Assembly: GCF_037652055.1 (NCBI RefSeq)
Contig: NZ_JBBKAH010000002.1
Location: 1,302,001-1,366,000 of the forward strand
Direction: 5' to 3'
Length of the DNA: 64,000 nt
From: Pelagibius sp037652055
GTDB lineage: Bacteria > Pseudomonadota > Alphaproteobacteria > Kiloniellales > Kiloniellaceae
Shown: one piece after another, positions 1 through 9,992 of the stretch
Position numbering within the stretch: the first letter of the stretch is position 1
How the letters are laid out: every line of letters begins with the position of its first letter
Translations under genes and position numbers: made by a program
The notes under the pieces: generated by a model
What the model was told of the DNA's origin: nothing
The model's database searches: none
The model's input: the letters and a program-made list of their open reading frames with translations, nothing else

Positions 1-631
1 CCACCTCTTCCACGGTGACCACGGCGCGCTTGGCCGCCAGCACTGCTTCCTTCTGCACGCCGACGATGCCCTCGATCAGCACCTCGCCCCGCTTGCTGGC
101 TTTCTGGGCATGGATGAAGGTGACGTCGGGGCGCAGCGCCGGCACGGCAGCCAGCACCTCGCCGCTAAAGGGGCAGGTGATCGACCTGATGTTGGGATTG
201 ACCTTCGCGAGATCGGCGCCCTTGTAGCCGCGGAACACCGCCAGCGGCAGACCGGCGGCGCCGGCCTCGTAGGCGTTGGCCATGGCGGCGTGGGAATGCT
301 CCTCGATCTCCAGCGGCTGCGGCCAGCCGTTCTCCACCGCGTCGCGCAGGCGGCGCAGCAGGCCGACGCCCGGGTTGCCTGCGTAGGAGAAGATCAGCTT
401 CTTCACCAGACCCATGCCGATCAGCTGGTCGTAGACCACGTCGGGGGTCATGCGGATCAGCGTGAGGCCGCCGATCCCCTGGCGGATCACCTCGTGGGCC
501 GCGGCGTGGGGGATCAGGTGGGTGAAGCCTTCGAAGGCCACGCTGTCGCCGGCCTTGAGGTTCTCGTGGACCGCCTGGGACAGCGGCATAAAGACCGATG
601 ATCGGGCGGCGGACGATTGAGCGGCGGGCAA
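1..631 (-). CDS. catI: 3-oxoadipate (glutaconate-type) CoA-transferase subunit A, partial
   Basis: Alpha subunit of a family I CoA-transferase, expected to pass CoA from succinyl-CoA to 3-oxoadipate with a beta subunit that would lie further left. The visible 210 codons have no stop and run off the window edge. The residues EGFTHLIPHAAAHEVIRQG, IRMTPDVVYDQLIG and the NPG...EIEEHSHA stretch match, from memory, the CatI/GctA branch (about 280 aa) rather than the shorter PcaI branch. I chose a TTG start at 631 because a perfect AGGAGG (640-645, read on the minus strand) lies 8 bases before it; an in-frame ATG at 589 has no such site. The gene diverges from an IclR regulator of the beta-ketoadipate type, which supports the 3-oxoadipate assignment. 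Substrate could still be another acid. Confidence 0.85.
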   Translation of the reverse strand, partial: MPAAQSSAARSSVFMPLSQAVHENLKAGDSVAFEGFTHLIPHAAAHEVIRQGIGGLTLIRMTPDVVYDQLIGMGLVKKLIFSYAGNPGVGLLRRLRDAVENGWPQPLEIEEHSHAAMANAYEAGAAGLPLAVFRGYKGADLAKVNPNIRSITCPFSGEVLAAVPALRPDVTFIHAQKASKRGEVLIEGIVGVQKEAVLAAKRAVVTVEEV

Positions 632-645
632 GGGGGCTTCCTCCT
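629..645 (-). promoter_or_regulatory. Shine-Dalgarno and TTG start of the CoA-transferase gene
   Basis: On the minus strand AGGAGG (640-645) is followed after 8 bases by TTG (629-631) in frame with the CoA-transferase. The next in-frame ATG (587-589) has no purine-rich site before it. The TTG adds 14 residues to the ATG form. Confidence 0.6.
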
Positions 646-694
646 CACGTTTTCCTATTGGTCCCAAATCGCCGGCCCGGCCTCAAGGGCGTTT

Positions 695-727
695 GTTCGA
701 TAATTGATATTTGTTCAAATATCGAAC
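695..727. promoter_or_regulatory. PcaU/PobR-like operator between catI-like gene and iclR
   Basis: Three 10-bp repeats: GTTCGATAAT (695-704, plus), GTTCAAATAT (713-722, plus) and GTTCGATATT (727-718, minus). The last two overlap to form a palindrome; GATATTTG/CAAATATC (706-713 and 716-723) is also a perfect inverted repeat. One direct repeat plus one palindrome is the arrangement I recall for the IclR-family activators PcaU and PobR. It sits in the divergent promoter region, so it probably controls both genes. Confidence 0.65.
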
Positions 728-769
728 ACAATGTGCCTGACGGCACAGCTTATATGGAGGCCGAAGGGC

Positions 770-1558
770 ATGGAGAGGGACTGGCTGACCGACCGGCGGC
801 CGACCGACGTGATGCAGGGTCTGGCCAAGGGGCTCGCGGTGATCGAGGCCTTCGGCGAGGGATCGCTGGGCCTGTCGGTGTCGGATGTGGCCGAACGCAC
901 CGGGCTCGACCGGGCGACGGCGCGGCGCTGCCTCCTGACCCTCGACGCCCTGGGCTATGCCGACTACGACGGCAAGTACTTCCGCCTGGCGCCGCGCACC
1001 CTGCGCCTGGGGCTCGCCTACACCCGCTCGGCCTCGCTGCCGGCCACGGTGCAGCCGGTGCTGGAAGGTATCTCCGAGCAGACCGGCGAGAGCGCCTCGG
1101 TCTCCCTCTTGGACGACACCGAGATCATCTACGTGGCGCGCGCCTCGCAGAAGCGGGTGATGGCGATCAACCTCATGCCGGGCAGCCGGCTGCCCGCCTA
1201 CTGCTCCTCCATGGGCCGCGTGCTGCTCGCCGCGCTGCCGCCGGCCAAGGCGCGCGATGTGCTCGAACGCTCCGACCGCCACGCCCACACGCCGCGCACC
1301 GTGACGGACATCGACGCCCTGATGAAAATTCTCACCGACGTTGCCGCGGCGGGTTACGCGGGCATCGACCAGGAGCTGGAGCTGGGCCTCTGCTCCCTCT
1401 CCGTGCCGCTGCTGAACAGCGCCGGCGCGGTGGTCGCCGCCATGAACGTCGGTGCCAACCTCGTGCGCAGCCCGCTGCCGCAGATGATCGACACTTACCT
1501 TCCGCTGCTGCTGAAAGCGCAGGCAAGCCTGCGCCCGCTGCTCGACTCCCGGCTGTAA
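770..1558 (+). CDS. IclR-family regulator, PcaR/PcaU/PobR type
   Basis: A 262-aa transcription regulator. Residues about 10-75 form the winged helix-turn-helix (KGLAVIEAFGEG..., then SVSDVAERTGLDRATARRCL), and the rest is the IclR effector-binding domain with the conserved DTEIIYVARA and SSMGRVLLAALP stretches. ATG at 770 was chosen because GGAGG lies about 10 bases before it and family members begin near this point; a TTG at 704 would put the start inside the operator. The protein is divergent from a 3-oxoadipate CoA-transferase gene and has an operator of the PcaU type in front, so it probably senses beta-ketoadipate or an aromatic precursor and controls that pathway. The effector is inference. 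Confidence 0.85.
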   Translation: MERDWLTDRRPTDVMQGLAKGLAVIEAFGEGSLGLSVSDVAERTGLDRATARRCLLTLDALGYADYDGKYFRLAPRTLRLGLAYTRSASLPATVQPVLEGISEQTGESASVSLLDDTEIIYVARASQKRVMAINLMPGSRLPAYCSSMGRVLLAALPPAKARDVLERSDRHAHTPRTVTDIDALMKILTDVAAAGYAGIDQELELGLCSLSVPLLNSAGAVVAAMNVGANLVRSPLPQMIDTYLPLLLKAQASLRPLLDSRL

Positions 1559-1631
1559 CTTTCCCGTTGTGCCGCCAGAACCATCGGCCGCGCGTTCGGC
1601 ATTCGCCTGCCAACGATCGCCGCCTTGGCAT

Positions 1632-1660
1632 TTGACAGCCTCAGCCGATTGGTCAAAACT
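1632..1660 (+). promoter_or_regulatory. Possible sigma-70 promoter for the amide operon
   Basis: TTGACA (1632-1637) is followed after 17 bases by AAAACT (1655-1660), a perfect -35 with a weak -10. It would give a leader of about 140 bases before amiC that contains the tandem hairpins and terminator. Weak evidence because of the poor -10. Confidence 0.3.
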
Positions 1661-1700
1661 TCACGGTCATGTGCCGCCCGGCGGCGCGTCAGACGACATC

Positions 1701-1736
1701 GCGGGTGAACCGCAAGCGACATAGCGGACAGACCGC
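1701..1736 (+). promoter_or_regulatory. Tandem leader hairpins, candidate ANTAR RNA target
   Basis: Two nearly identical hairpins, GCGG-GTGAA-CCGC (1701-1713) and GCGG-ACAGA-CCGC (1724-1736), each followed by AAG, lie 12 bases before an intrinsic terminator. ANTAR proteins such as AmiR bind paired small stem-loops upstream of a terminator and block termination. The loops here are 5 bases, whereas the published ANTAR motif has 6-base loops with A1 and G4; the second loop does show A1 and G4. The next-but-one gene encodes an ANTAR protein. Confidence 0.45.
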
Positions 1737-1747
1737 AAGAGGCAATG

Positions 1748-1794
1748 ACGCCCCAGAGCCGCCCTGACTGCAGGGCCGGGTCAGGGGCGTTTTT
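1748..1794 (+). terminator. Intrinsic terminator/attenuator before amiC
   Basis: ACGCCCC (1748-1754) pairs with GGGGCGT (1784-1790), enclosing a second stem GCCCTG/CAGGGC (1761-1766 with 1771-1776), and is followed by TTTTT (1790-1794). It lies only 18 bases before the amiC start, a poor place for a simple end-of-gene terminator and the expected place for an antitermination-controlled one. Confidence 0.75.
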
Positions 1795-1812
1795 CGTTGT
1801 TGGGAGAGGGCG

Positions 1813-2985
1813 TTGTCAGAACGGGAGATCCCGCTCGGGATCCTGTATTCGGTTACCGGGACCTATAGCCAGATCGGCCAGGCCTGCCTGGACGGGGCGC
1901 GCCTCGGCCTCGAGGAGGTCAACGCCGACCCGCGCTATCCCTTTACCTTCCGGGCGGAGATCGAGGACCCCGGCGCCAACATCGACGACTACCACGCGCT
2001 CAGCGAAGCCATGCTGCGCGAACGCGGCTGCCGCCACATCATCGGCACCATCACCTCAATCGGCCGCAAGGAAGTCATTCCGATCATCGAGAAGTACGAC
2101 GCGCTGCTCTGGTACATGTGCCCCTACGAGGGCTTCGAGTGCTGCGAGAATGTGATCTACACCGGCGCCAGCCCGAACCAGCACATCGTCCCGCTGTTCC
2201 GCTACCTGCTGCCGCGCTACGGCAAGCGGGTCTACCTCGTCGGCTCCAATTATATCTGGGGCTGGGAGACCAACCGCACGGCGCGCGAACTGGTGCAGGC
2301 CTCCGGCGGCGAGGTTGTCGGCGAAAAGTACTTGCCGTTCAATGCTCTCGACGTTGAGCGCCTGATCGAGGACATCCGCGAGCAGCGGCCCGACTTCGTG
2401 CTGAACAATCTGGTCGGCACCACCAGCTATGCCTTCCTGGACGCCTACCACCGCGCCGCTCAGGCGGATCCCGCCTTCGCGCCCGAGAACCGCCCGGTGG
2501 TAAGCTGCAATCTGACCGAGGCGGAGCTGGACAGCATCGGCCCGGCGGCCGAGGGCCTCATTTCCACCGCCATCTACTTCGACAGCCTGGAGGGCCCGGC
2601 GAGCCAAGCCTTCCGCCGGCGGGTCGCCGAACGCTTCGGGCCGGGCCGGCGCAATTCCGTTTACATGGTAAACAGTTTTATCGCCGTGAAGCTGCTGGCC
2701 GAGGCGATCCTCGCCGGCGGCAGCGACGACAGCGAGGCGGTGAAGCAAGCGCTCTTCGCCCTCGCCCTGGAAACCCCGCTCGGCCGCCTGCGCATCGATG
2801 CCCGCACCAACCACGCGGCGCTGACCCCCTACATCGGCCGGGTCGAGTCCGACGGCCGCTTCAGGGTGATCGAGGCGGCGGCCTCACCCATCGCCGCCGA
2901 TCCCTACCTGGTCGACTTCGACTCCCGCGAGTTCGGCGCCGAGGTGAACCGCCGCTCCGCTACTCATCTGAGGGTGGTGAAATGA
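1813..2985 (+). CDS. amiC: AmiC-like amide-sensing periplasmic-binding-fold protein
   Basis: A 390-aa protein of the type I periplasmic-binding fold (Peripla_BP_5, AmiC/urea-binding branch), with GILYSVTGTYSQIGQ near the N-terminus, YMCPYEGFECCENVIYTGA mid-protein and NSVYMVNSFIAVKLLAEA later. There is no signal peptide, so it should stay in the cytoplasm, as AmiC does when it holds AmiR inactive until an amide binds. The start is TTG at 1813 with GGGAGAGGG just before it. Its stop overlaps the amiR-like start by 4 bases, fitting a co-translated sensor/antiterminator pair. A binding protein for urea or short amide uptake is the main alternative, but the missing export signal and the partner argue against it. 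Confidence 0.85.
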   Translation: MSEREIPLGILYSVTGTYSQIGQACLDGARLGLEEVNADPRYPFTFRAEIEDPGANIDDYHALSEAMLRERGCRHIIGTITSIGRKEVIPIIEKYDALLWYMCPYEGFECCENVIYTGASPNQHIVPLFRYLLPRYGKRVYLVGSNYIWGWETNRTARELVQASGGEVVGEKYLPFNALDVERLIEDIREQRPDFVLNNLVGTTSYAFLDAYHRAAQADPAFAPENRPVVSCNLTEAELDSIGPAAEGLISTAIYFDSLEGPASQAFRRRVAERFGPGRRNSVYMVNSFIAVKLLAEAILAGGSDDSEAVKQALFALALETPLGRLRIDARTNHAALTPYIGRVESDGRFRVIEAAASPIAADPYLVDFDSREFGAEVNRRSATHLRVVK

Positions 2986-3602
2986 GCGCATTCCGCACGC
3001 CCAACTTTCGTGGCTGGAAGGTGGTGGTGCTGCATCGCGAGGATGCCGGCCTGCAGCGCCTGGCGCGCCAGCTGGAGCGATTCGGCGTCACCGCTGAGTT
3101 CGCCTGGCCGAAGCTGGAGGCGCTCGATCCCACGGTGAAGGCCGTCTTCTTCGACGGCGACAGCGGCTATGACGGCCTCTTCCCCTGGCCGGCCGGCCAG
3201 CCGCCGGTGCCGCTCATCGCCCTCATGCGCTCAGAGGCGCCGGGCCGCCTGGAATGGGTGCTGGCCCAGGGCATCGCCTCGCACCTCATCAAACCGGTGC
3301 AGTCGACCGGCGTCTACAGCGCCCTGGTGCTGGCCAGCCACAGCTTCGCCCGCCGCCAGGAACAGGAAGCGCGCCTCGCGGCCCTGAAGCAGCGCCTGAA
3401 GCTGCGCCCGGAGGTGGTCCGCGCGGTGCTGGCGGTGATGCGCCTCGGCGAAATTGACGAGGACAAGGCCTTCGCCTGCATCCGCGCCGCCGCCATGGAG
3501 CGGCGCATCACCGTGGAGGCTTTCTGCGCGGCGGCCGACGAGGCCAGCCTGCGCGCCCTGTTGCCCCGGCGCCTGCAGAGCGGTGGCTTCGGCAGAGGAT
3601 GA
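2982..3602 (+). CDS. amiR: AmiR-like ANTAR transcription antiterminator
   Basis: A 206-aa protein with an N-terminal pseudo-receiver domain (about residues 10-120), a helical linker (QEQEARLAALKQRL) and a C-terminal ANTAR RNA-binding domain (about 140-195; RPEVVRAVLAVMRLGEIDED then FACIRAAAMERRITVEAF). ANTAR proteins bind paired RNA stem-loops in leader transcripts and stop formation of a terminator. It is translationally coupled to the AmiC-like sensor on the left and to the permease gene on the right by overlapping start and stop codons. By analogy with Pseudomonas AmiC/AmiR, amide binding to the sensor would free this protein to let transcription pass the terminator at 1748-1794. Confidence 0.88.
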   Translation: MSAFRTPNFRGWKVVVLHREDAGLQRLARQLERFGVTAEFAWPKLEALDPTVKAVFFDGDSGYDGLFPWPAGQPPVPLIALMRSEAPGRLEWVLAQGIASHLIKPVQSTGVYSALVLASHSFARRQEQEARLAALKQRLKLRPEVVRAVLAVMRLGEIDEDKAFACIRAAAMERRITVEAFCAAADEASLRALLPRRLQSGGFGRG

Positions 3603-4447
3603 GGGTCCTGCGTGAACTGCTGCGGCGCAAGCTCGCGGCCTTCGGGCTCGCGGTCATCGCGCTGATCGTCGTCATGGCGCTGTTGGCGCCGGTCATCACG
3701 CCGTATTCGCCCGACGAGCAGCTGTTCGACGGCCTGACCCTGGAGGGCGCGCCGCTGCCGCCCGGTGAGACCTTCATCCTCGGTACCGACCTGCTGGGCC
3801 GCGACCTCTTCTCGCGCTTGGTCTACGGCGCGCGCACCTCGCTGGTCATCGGCATTGTCGCCAACGGAGTCGCCGTGCTGATCGGCGCCGTCATCGGCAT
3901 CACCGCCGGCTTTCTGCGCGGCTTCATCGGTACCGTCCTCATGCGCTTCACCGACCTGATGATGGCCTTTCCGGCGCTGCTGCTCGCCATTGTGCTGGCG
4001 GCGGTCTTCACGCCCAGCCTGTGGATCGTGGCGCTGGTCATCGCGATGGTGAACTGGGTGCAGGTGGCGCGCGTCATCTATACCGAGACCATCTCGCTCT
4101 CGGAGCGCGACTTCATCGAGGCGGAGCGCAGCCTCGGCGCCTCGCGCCTGCGCATCCTGCTGCAGCACATCGCGCCTCATCTCGTCTCAACCATGGTGGT
4201 CTGGGCGACGCTGGGCATCGCCACCACGGTGCTGCTGGAGGCGACCTTGAGTTTCCTCGGCATCGGGGTGCAGCCGCCGACACCGTCGTGGGGCAACATC
4301 ATCTTCGAGAACCAGACCTACTTCACCACGGCGCCCTGGCTGGTGTTCATTCCCGGTGCCGCGATCCTGCTGCTGGCGCTCGCCTTCAACGTGGTGGGCG
4401 ACGCCCTGCGCGACATCCTCGACCCCAAGCAGAAGGGCAGGGCCTGA
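3599..4447 (+). CDS. Dpp/Opp-type ABC transporter permease (DppC-like)
   Basis: A 282-aa inner-membrane permease with about six transmembrane segments. It has the DppC-type N-terminus (hydrophobic helix, then the periplasmic stretch ending HILGTDLLGRDLFSRL-like, here ILGTDLLGRDLFSRLVYGAR) and the cytoplasmic coupling loop EAERSLGASRLRILLQHIAP. It is expected to pair with the next permease and the double ATPase at 8025 to import a peptide-like or amide-containing solute. The C-type permease precedes the B-type one, reversed from the usual order. It overlaps amiR by 4 bases. Confidence 0.88.
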   Translation: MRVLRELLRRKLAAFGLAVIALIVVMALLAPVITPYSPDEQLFDGLTLEGAPLPPGETFILGTDLLGRDLFSRLVYGARTSLVIGIVANGVAVLIGAVIGITAGFLRGFIGTVLMRFTDLMMAFPALLLAIVLAAVFTPSLWIVALVIAMVNWVQVARVIYTETISLSERDFIEAERSLGASRLRILLQHIAPHLVSTMVVWATLGIATTVLLEATLSFLGIGVQPPTPSWGNIIFENQTYFTTAPWLVFIPGAAILLLALAFNVVGDALRDILDPKQKGRA

Positions 4448-5367
4448 TGGCGGCCTATCTCGCGCGACGCCTGCTGGGCTCGGCCCTGATCCTGATCGGG
4501 ATCAGCCTCGTGACCTTCGTGCTGCTCTACCTGTTGCCGGCCGATCCGGCGCGCCAGATCGCCGGGCGCAGCGCCACCGCCGCGACGGTCGAGAACATCC
4601 GCGAGCAGCTGGGACTCAATCTGCCGTTCTACGAACGCTACCTGCGCTACCTCGGCGGCCTGCTGCAAGGCGACCTCGGGCGCTCCTACATCCAACGGAC
4701 CGAGGTGAACACCCTGATCGCCTCGCGCCTGCCGCCCAGCCTGCTGCTGATGGCCGCCGGCATCGCCGCGGAGCTCGCGATCGGGCTCACGGTCGGGATC
4801 CTCGCCGCGGTGCGCCGGCGCACCAAACTGGACCAGGGCCTCATGGTGTTCTCCTTCGTCGGCGTCTCGGCGCCGCAGTTCGTCGTCGGCATTCTGCTGA
4901 TCTACGTCTTCGCCTACTGGCTCGGCTGGTTCCCCTTGAGCGGCTACGGCACGCCGCAGCACCTGGTGCTGCCGGCGCTGACCCTCGGCTTCCTCGGCGC
5001 GGGCTGGTATGCCCGCATGATGCGCTCGTCCATGCTGGACGTGCTGCAGCAGGACTTCGTGCGCACGGCGCGCGCCAAGGGCCTCGGCAAGGCGCGCGTC
5101 GTGCTGCGCCACGCGGTGCCCAACGCGCTGCTGCCGGTCATCGCCATGGTCGGCATCGACATCGGCATCCTGATGAGCGGCATCGTGGTGGTGGAATCGG
5201 TGTTCGGCTGGCCGGGCATCGGCCAGTTGGCCTGGCAGGCGATCCAGCGCGTCGACATTCCCATCATCATGGGCGTCACCCTGGTGGCGGCCTGCGCCAT
5301 CGTGGTCGGAAATCTCATCGCCGACATCCTGGCGCTATTCATGGACCCCAGGATCAAGCTGCGATGA
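4447..5367 (+). CDS. Dpp/Opp-type ABC transporter permease (DppB-like)
   Basis: A 306-aa inner-membrane permease of the DppB/OppB branch, with the N-terminal helix (LGSALILIGISLVTFVLLYL), a long periplasmic loop, GDLGRSYIQRTEV and the coupling loop FVRTARAKGLGKARVVLRHA, followed by the last helices and a VVVESVFGWPGIGQL segment typical of the family. It overlaps the previous gene by one base (TGATG), a strong sign of co-translation. It forms the membrane channel with the DppC-like partner. Confidence 0.88.
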   Translation: MAAYLARRLLGSALILIGISLVTFVLLYLLPADPARQIAGRSATAATVENIREQLGLNLPFYERYLRYLGGLLQGDLGRSYIQRTEVNTLIASRLPPSLLLMAAGIAAELAIGLTVGILAAVRRRTKLDQGLMVFSFVGVSAPQFVVGILLIYVFAYWLGWFPLSGYGTPQHLVLPALTLGFLGAGWYARMMRSSMLDVLQQDFVRTARAKGLGKARVVLRHAVPNALLPVIAMVGIDIGILMSGIVVVESVFGWPGIGQLAWQAIQRVDIPIIMGVTLVAACAIVVGNLIADILALFMDPRIKLR

Positions 5368-5443
5368 GTTCAAGCAAGGGGAGGAACGTCTTGCGGCGTT
5401 CTTTTGGTCCAAATTGGGCAATCTTAAAACAGGGAGAAGCGAA

Positions 5444-7078
5444 ATGAAGAAGTGGTTGCTTGCGGGTGCGGCGGCATTCCTGCTGTCCGGCCCGGCGATG
5501 ACGTTGGTGACGACTCCTGCCCACGCTCAGGTGAAGCAGGGCGGCTCGATGACCGTCACCTACAAGGACGACGTGTCCACCCTCGACCCGGCGATCGGCT
5601 ACGACTGGCAGAACTGGTCGATGATCAAGAGTTTGTTCGACGGGCTGATGGACTATAAGCCGGGCACCACCGAACTGGTGCCGGACCTCGCCGAGAGCTA
5701 CGAGATTTCCGACGACGGCCTCACCTATATCTTCAAGCTGCGCCAGGGCGTGAAGTTTCACAACGGCCGCGAGATGACGGCGGCCGACGTGAAGTACTCG
5801 CTGGAGCGCGTGGTGAATCCGGCGACCCAGAGCCCCGGCGCCGGCTTCTTCGGCGCCATCAAGGGCTTCGACGCCGCCTCGGCCGAAGCGGGGACGGCAT
5901 TGGAAGGCGTCACCGCGGTCGACGACGCCACGGTGAAGATCGAGCTGTCGCGGCCCGACGCCACTTTCCTGCATGTCATGGCGCTGAACTTCGCCCACGT
6001 GGTCCCCGCCGAAGAGGTGGAGAAATATGGCGCCGACTTCGGCAAGCATCCGGTCGGCACCGGCGCCTTCAAGCTCGCCGAGTGGACCCTCGGCCAGCGC
6101 GTGGTGTTCGAACGCAATGCCGACTATTACCACGAGGGCCTGCCGCGGCTTGACCAGATCGTCTTCGAGGTCGGGCAGGAGCCCATCGTCGCCTTGCTGC
6201 GTCTGGAGCGCGGCGAAGTCGACGTCGCCGGTGACGGCATTCCGCCGGCCAAGTTCCTTGAGACCAAGAACGACCCCAAGTTCAAGGACATGATCGTCGA
6301 GGGCAGCCAGCTGCACACCGGCTACGTCACCATGAACGTGAAGATGCCGCCCTTCGATAACCTGAAGGTGCGCCAGGCAGTGAACATGGCGATCAACAAG
6401 GACCGTATCGTGCGCATCATCAACGGGCGCGCGGTACCGGCAAACCAGCCGCTGCCGCCGCTGATGCCGGGCTACGACGAAAGCTACGAGGGCTTCGCCT
6501 TCGATCCCGCCAAGGCCAAGGCCCTGCTCGCCGAAGCGGGTTTCGCCGACGGCTTCGACACCGAGCTCTTCGTCGCCAATACCGATCCGCAGCCGCGCAT
6601 CGCCCAGGCGATCCAGCAGGATCTGGCGGAGATCGGCATCAAGGCGGCGATCAAGTCCCTTGCGCAAGCCAACGTCATCGCTGCCGGCGGCGAGGAAGAC
6701 CAGGCACCGATGATCTGGTCGGGCGGCATGGCGTGGATCGCCGACTTCCCGGATCCCTCCAACTTCTACGGACCGATCCTGGGCTGCGGCGGCGCCGTGC
6801 CGGGCGGCTGGAACTGGTCCTGGTACTGCAACGAGGAGCTGGACGCCCGCGCCGTGAAGGCGGACTCGATGGCCGATCCGTCGCAGGCCGACGCCCGGAT
6901 CGAGGAGTGGAAGAAGATCTTCACCGCAATCCAGGACGAGGCCCCCTGGGTGCCGGTCTTCAACGAGCAGCGCTTCACCATCCGTTCCGACCGGCTGGCC
7001 GGGCCGGACGGGATCTTCGTCGACCCGGTGCACATCCCCGTGCACTACGACTACGTCTACGCAAAGGACGCGCAATAA
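5444..7078 (+). CDS. Dpp/Opp-type ABC transporter substrate-binding protein
   Basis: A 544-aa periplasmic binding protein of family 5 (SBP_bac_5). It has a signal peptide (MKKWLLAGAAAFLLSGPAM, cleavage after AHA near residue 28), then GGSMTVTYKDDVSTLDPAIG, LAESYEISDDGLTYIFKLRQ and VKFHNGREMTAADVKYSLER, all standard family blocks. The ATG at 5444 follows AGGGAG and opens directly on the signal peptide. It sits inside an amide-controlled operon next to a formamidase/acetamidase, so its ligand is probably an amide-bearing or peptide-like compound; the exact ligand cannot be read from sequence. Confidence 0.9.
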   Translation: MKKWLLAGAAAFLLSGPAMTLVTTPAHAQVKQGGSMTVTYKDDVSTLDPAIGYDWQNWSMIKSLFDGLMDYKPGTTELVPDLAESYEISDDGLTYIFKLRQGVKFHNGREMTAADVKYSLERVVNPATQSPGAGFFGAIKGFDAASAEAGTALEGVTAVDDATVKIELSRPDATFLHVMALNFAHVVPAEEVEKYGADFGKHPVGTGAFKLAEWTLGQRVVFERNADYYHEGLPRLDQIVFEVGQEPIVALLRLERGEVDVAGDGIPPAKFLETKNDPKFKDMIVEGSQLHTGYVTMNVKMPPFDNLKVRQAVNMAINKDRIVRIINGRAVPANQPLPPLMPGYDESYEGFAFDPAKAKALLAEAGFADGFDTELFVANTDPQPRIAQAIQQDLAEIGIKAAIKSLAQANVIAAGGEEDQAPMIWSGGMAWIADFPDPSNFYGPILGCGGAVPGGWNWSWYCNEELDARAVKADSMADPSQADARIEEWKKIFTAIQDEAPWVPVFNEQRFTIRSDRLAGPDGIFVDPVHIPVHYDYVYAKDAQ

Positions 7079-7080
7079 CG

Positions 7081-8024
7081 ATGTGCAAAGCCCATGACCA
7101 CACCATTCATGGCGCGCACCATCATTTCGGGTGGGATCATTCGATCCCACCCGTCTTGACCGTCGCCCCCGGCACGACCATCGAGTTTGAGTGTCTGGAC
7201 GCATCCGGCGGCCAGCTGACCAAGGACTCGACTCTGGCCGACGTCGGTGGTCTCGACTTCGGCAAGGTGAATCCGGTTACCGGTCCCGTCTTCATCGACG
7301 GGGCCGAGCCCGGCGACGCGGTGAAGGTGACGATCCATGAATTCAAGCCGTCCGGCTTCGGCTGGACGGCCAACATTCCCGGCTTCGGCCTGCTGGCCGA
7401 GCAGTTCACCGAGCCGGCGCTCCACATCTGGACGTACGATGCGGGCTCGCTCGCTCCGGCGCTCTATGGGCCTGGCGGCAAGGTGCCGCTGAAGCCTTTC
7501 GCCGGCACCATCGGTCTGGCGCCGTCCGAGCCCGGGCTGCACTCGGTGGTGCCGCCGCGCCGGGTCGGCGGCAATATGGACATTCGCGACCTTGCCGCGG
7601 GCACCGAACTCTATCTGCCAGTGGAGGTCGCCGGGGCGCTGTTCTCGATCGGCGACACTCATGCCGCCCAGGGCGACGGCGAGGTCTGCGGCACCGCCAT
7701 CGAAAGTCCGATGAACGTGGTGCTCACGCTAGACCTGGTGAAGGACGCCAAGCTGAAGATGCCGCGCTTCACCACGCCGGGGCCGGTCAGCCGCCACCTC
7801 GACGAGAAAGGGTACGAGGTGACAACCGGCGTCGGCAGCGACCTCTTCGAAGGCGCGCAGGCGGCGGTTGCCCAGATGGTCGACCTGCTGGCGGCGCGCC
7901 ACGGCCTGGCGCCGGTCGATGCCTACATGCTGTGCTCGGTCTGCGGCGACCTCAGGATCAGCGAGATCGTCGATCAGCCGAACTGGATCGTTTCCTTCTA
8001 CTTCCCGCGCGTCGTGTTGGACTG

Positions 8025-8025
<1 letters not shown>
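7081..8025 (+). CDS. Acetamidase/formamidase family amidohydrolase
   Basis: A 314-aa enzyme of the FmdA/AmdA family, which hydrolyses formamide, acetamide or related short amides to the acid and ammonia in the cytoplasm. Family features include the PFAGTIGLAPSEPG-like block, the PPRRVGGNMDIRDL block with a zinc-type environment, SIGDTHAAQGDGEVCGTAIE and the C-terminal CSVCGDLRISEIVDQPN stretch. The N-terminus is histidine-rich (HDHTIHGAHHHFGWDH). It begins 2 bases after the binding-protein stop and overlaps the ATPase gene, so it is part of the transporter operon. The AmiC/AmiR-like pair upstream fits induction by amides. Confidence 0.9.
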
Positions 8026-9791
<1,766 letters not shown>

Positions 9792-9931
9792 CCGCGCCGG
9801 GCGTGGCCCGCCAACCGGGGGTGGTGCGCGGGCGCAGCCGCCGGTGGAATTCCTTTGTCAGCAAATAGGTCACCGTAGGTGCGCGTGTATTTTTCGCGGA
9901 ATTCCAGGCTTGTCATGGCCGTGACGCGGAT

Positions 9932-9961
9932 CCAATATTGGAACCAATAATATTTGGTTCC
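9932..9961. promoter_or_regulatory. GntR-type operator: inverted repeats before gntR
   Basis: GGAACCAA (9940-9947), 6 bases, TTGGTTCC (9954-9961) is a perfect 8-bp inverted repeat, and the overlapping CCAATATTGG (9932-9941) is a perfect 10-bp palindrome. It lies 32 bases before the ATG of a GntR/FadR-family gene that leads an ABC operon, so autoregulation of the operon is the likely role. Confidence 0.6.
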
Positions 9962-9992
9962 GCTCAGGAGCCAGTGCAACACAGGGATTTCC

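Noticed and set aside
704..769. Upstream TTG start of the IclR gene
   Set aside because: It lies inside the three-repeat operator and lacks a ribosome-binding site; ATG 770 has GGAGG.
5354..7204. 616-codon open frame on the minus strand
   Set aside because: It lies antisense to a well-recognised binding-protein gene with signal peptide and family blocks; long antisense frames are expected in such GC-rich DNA.
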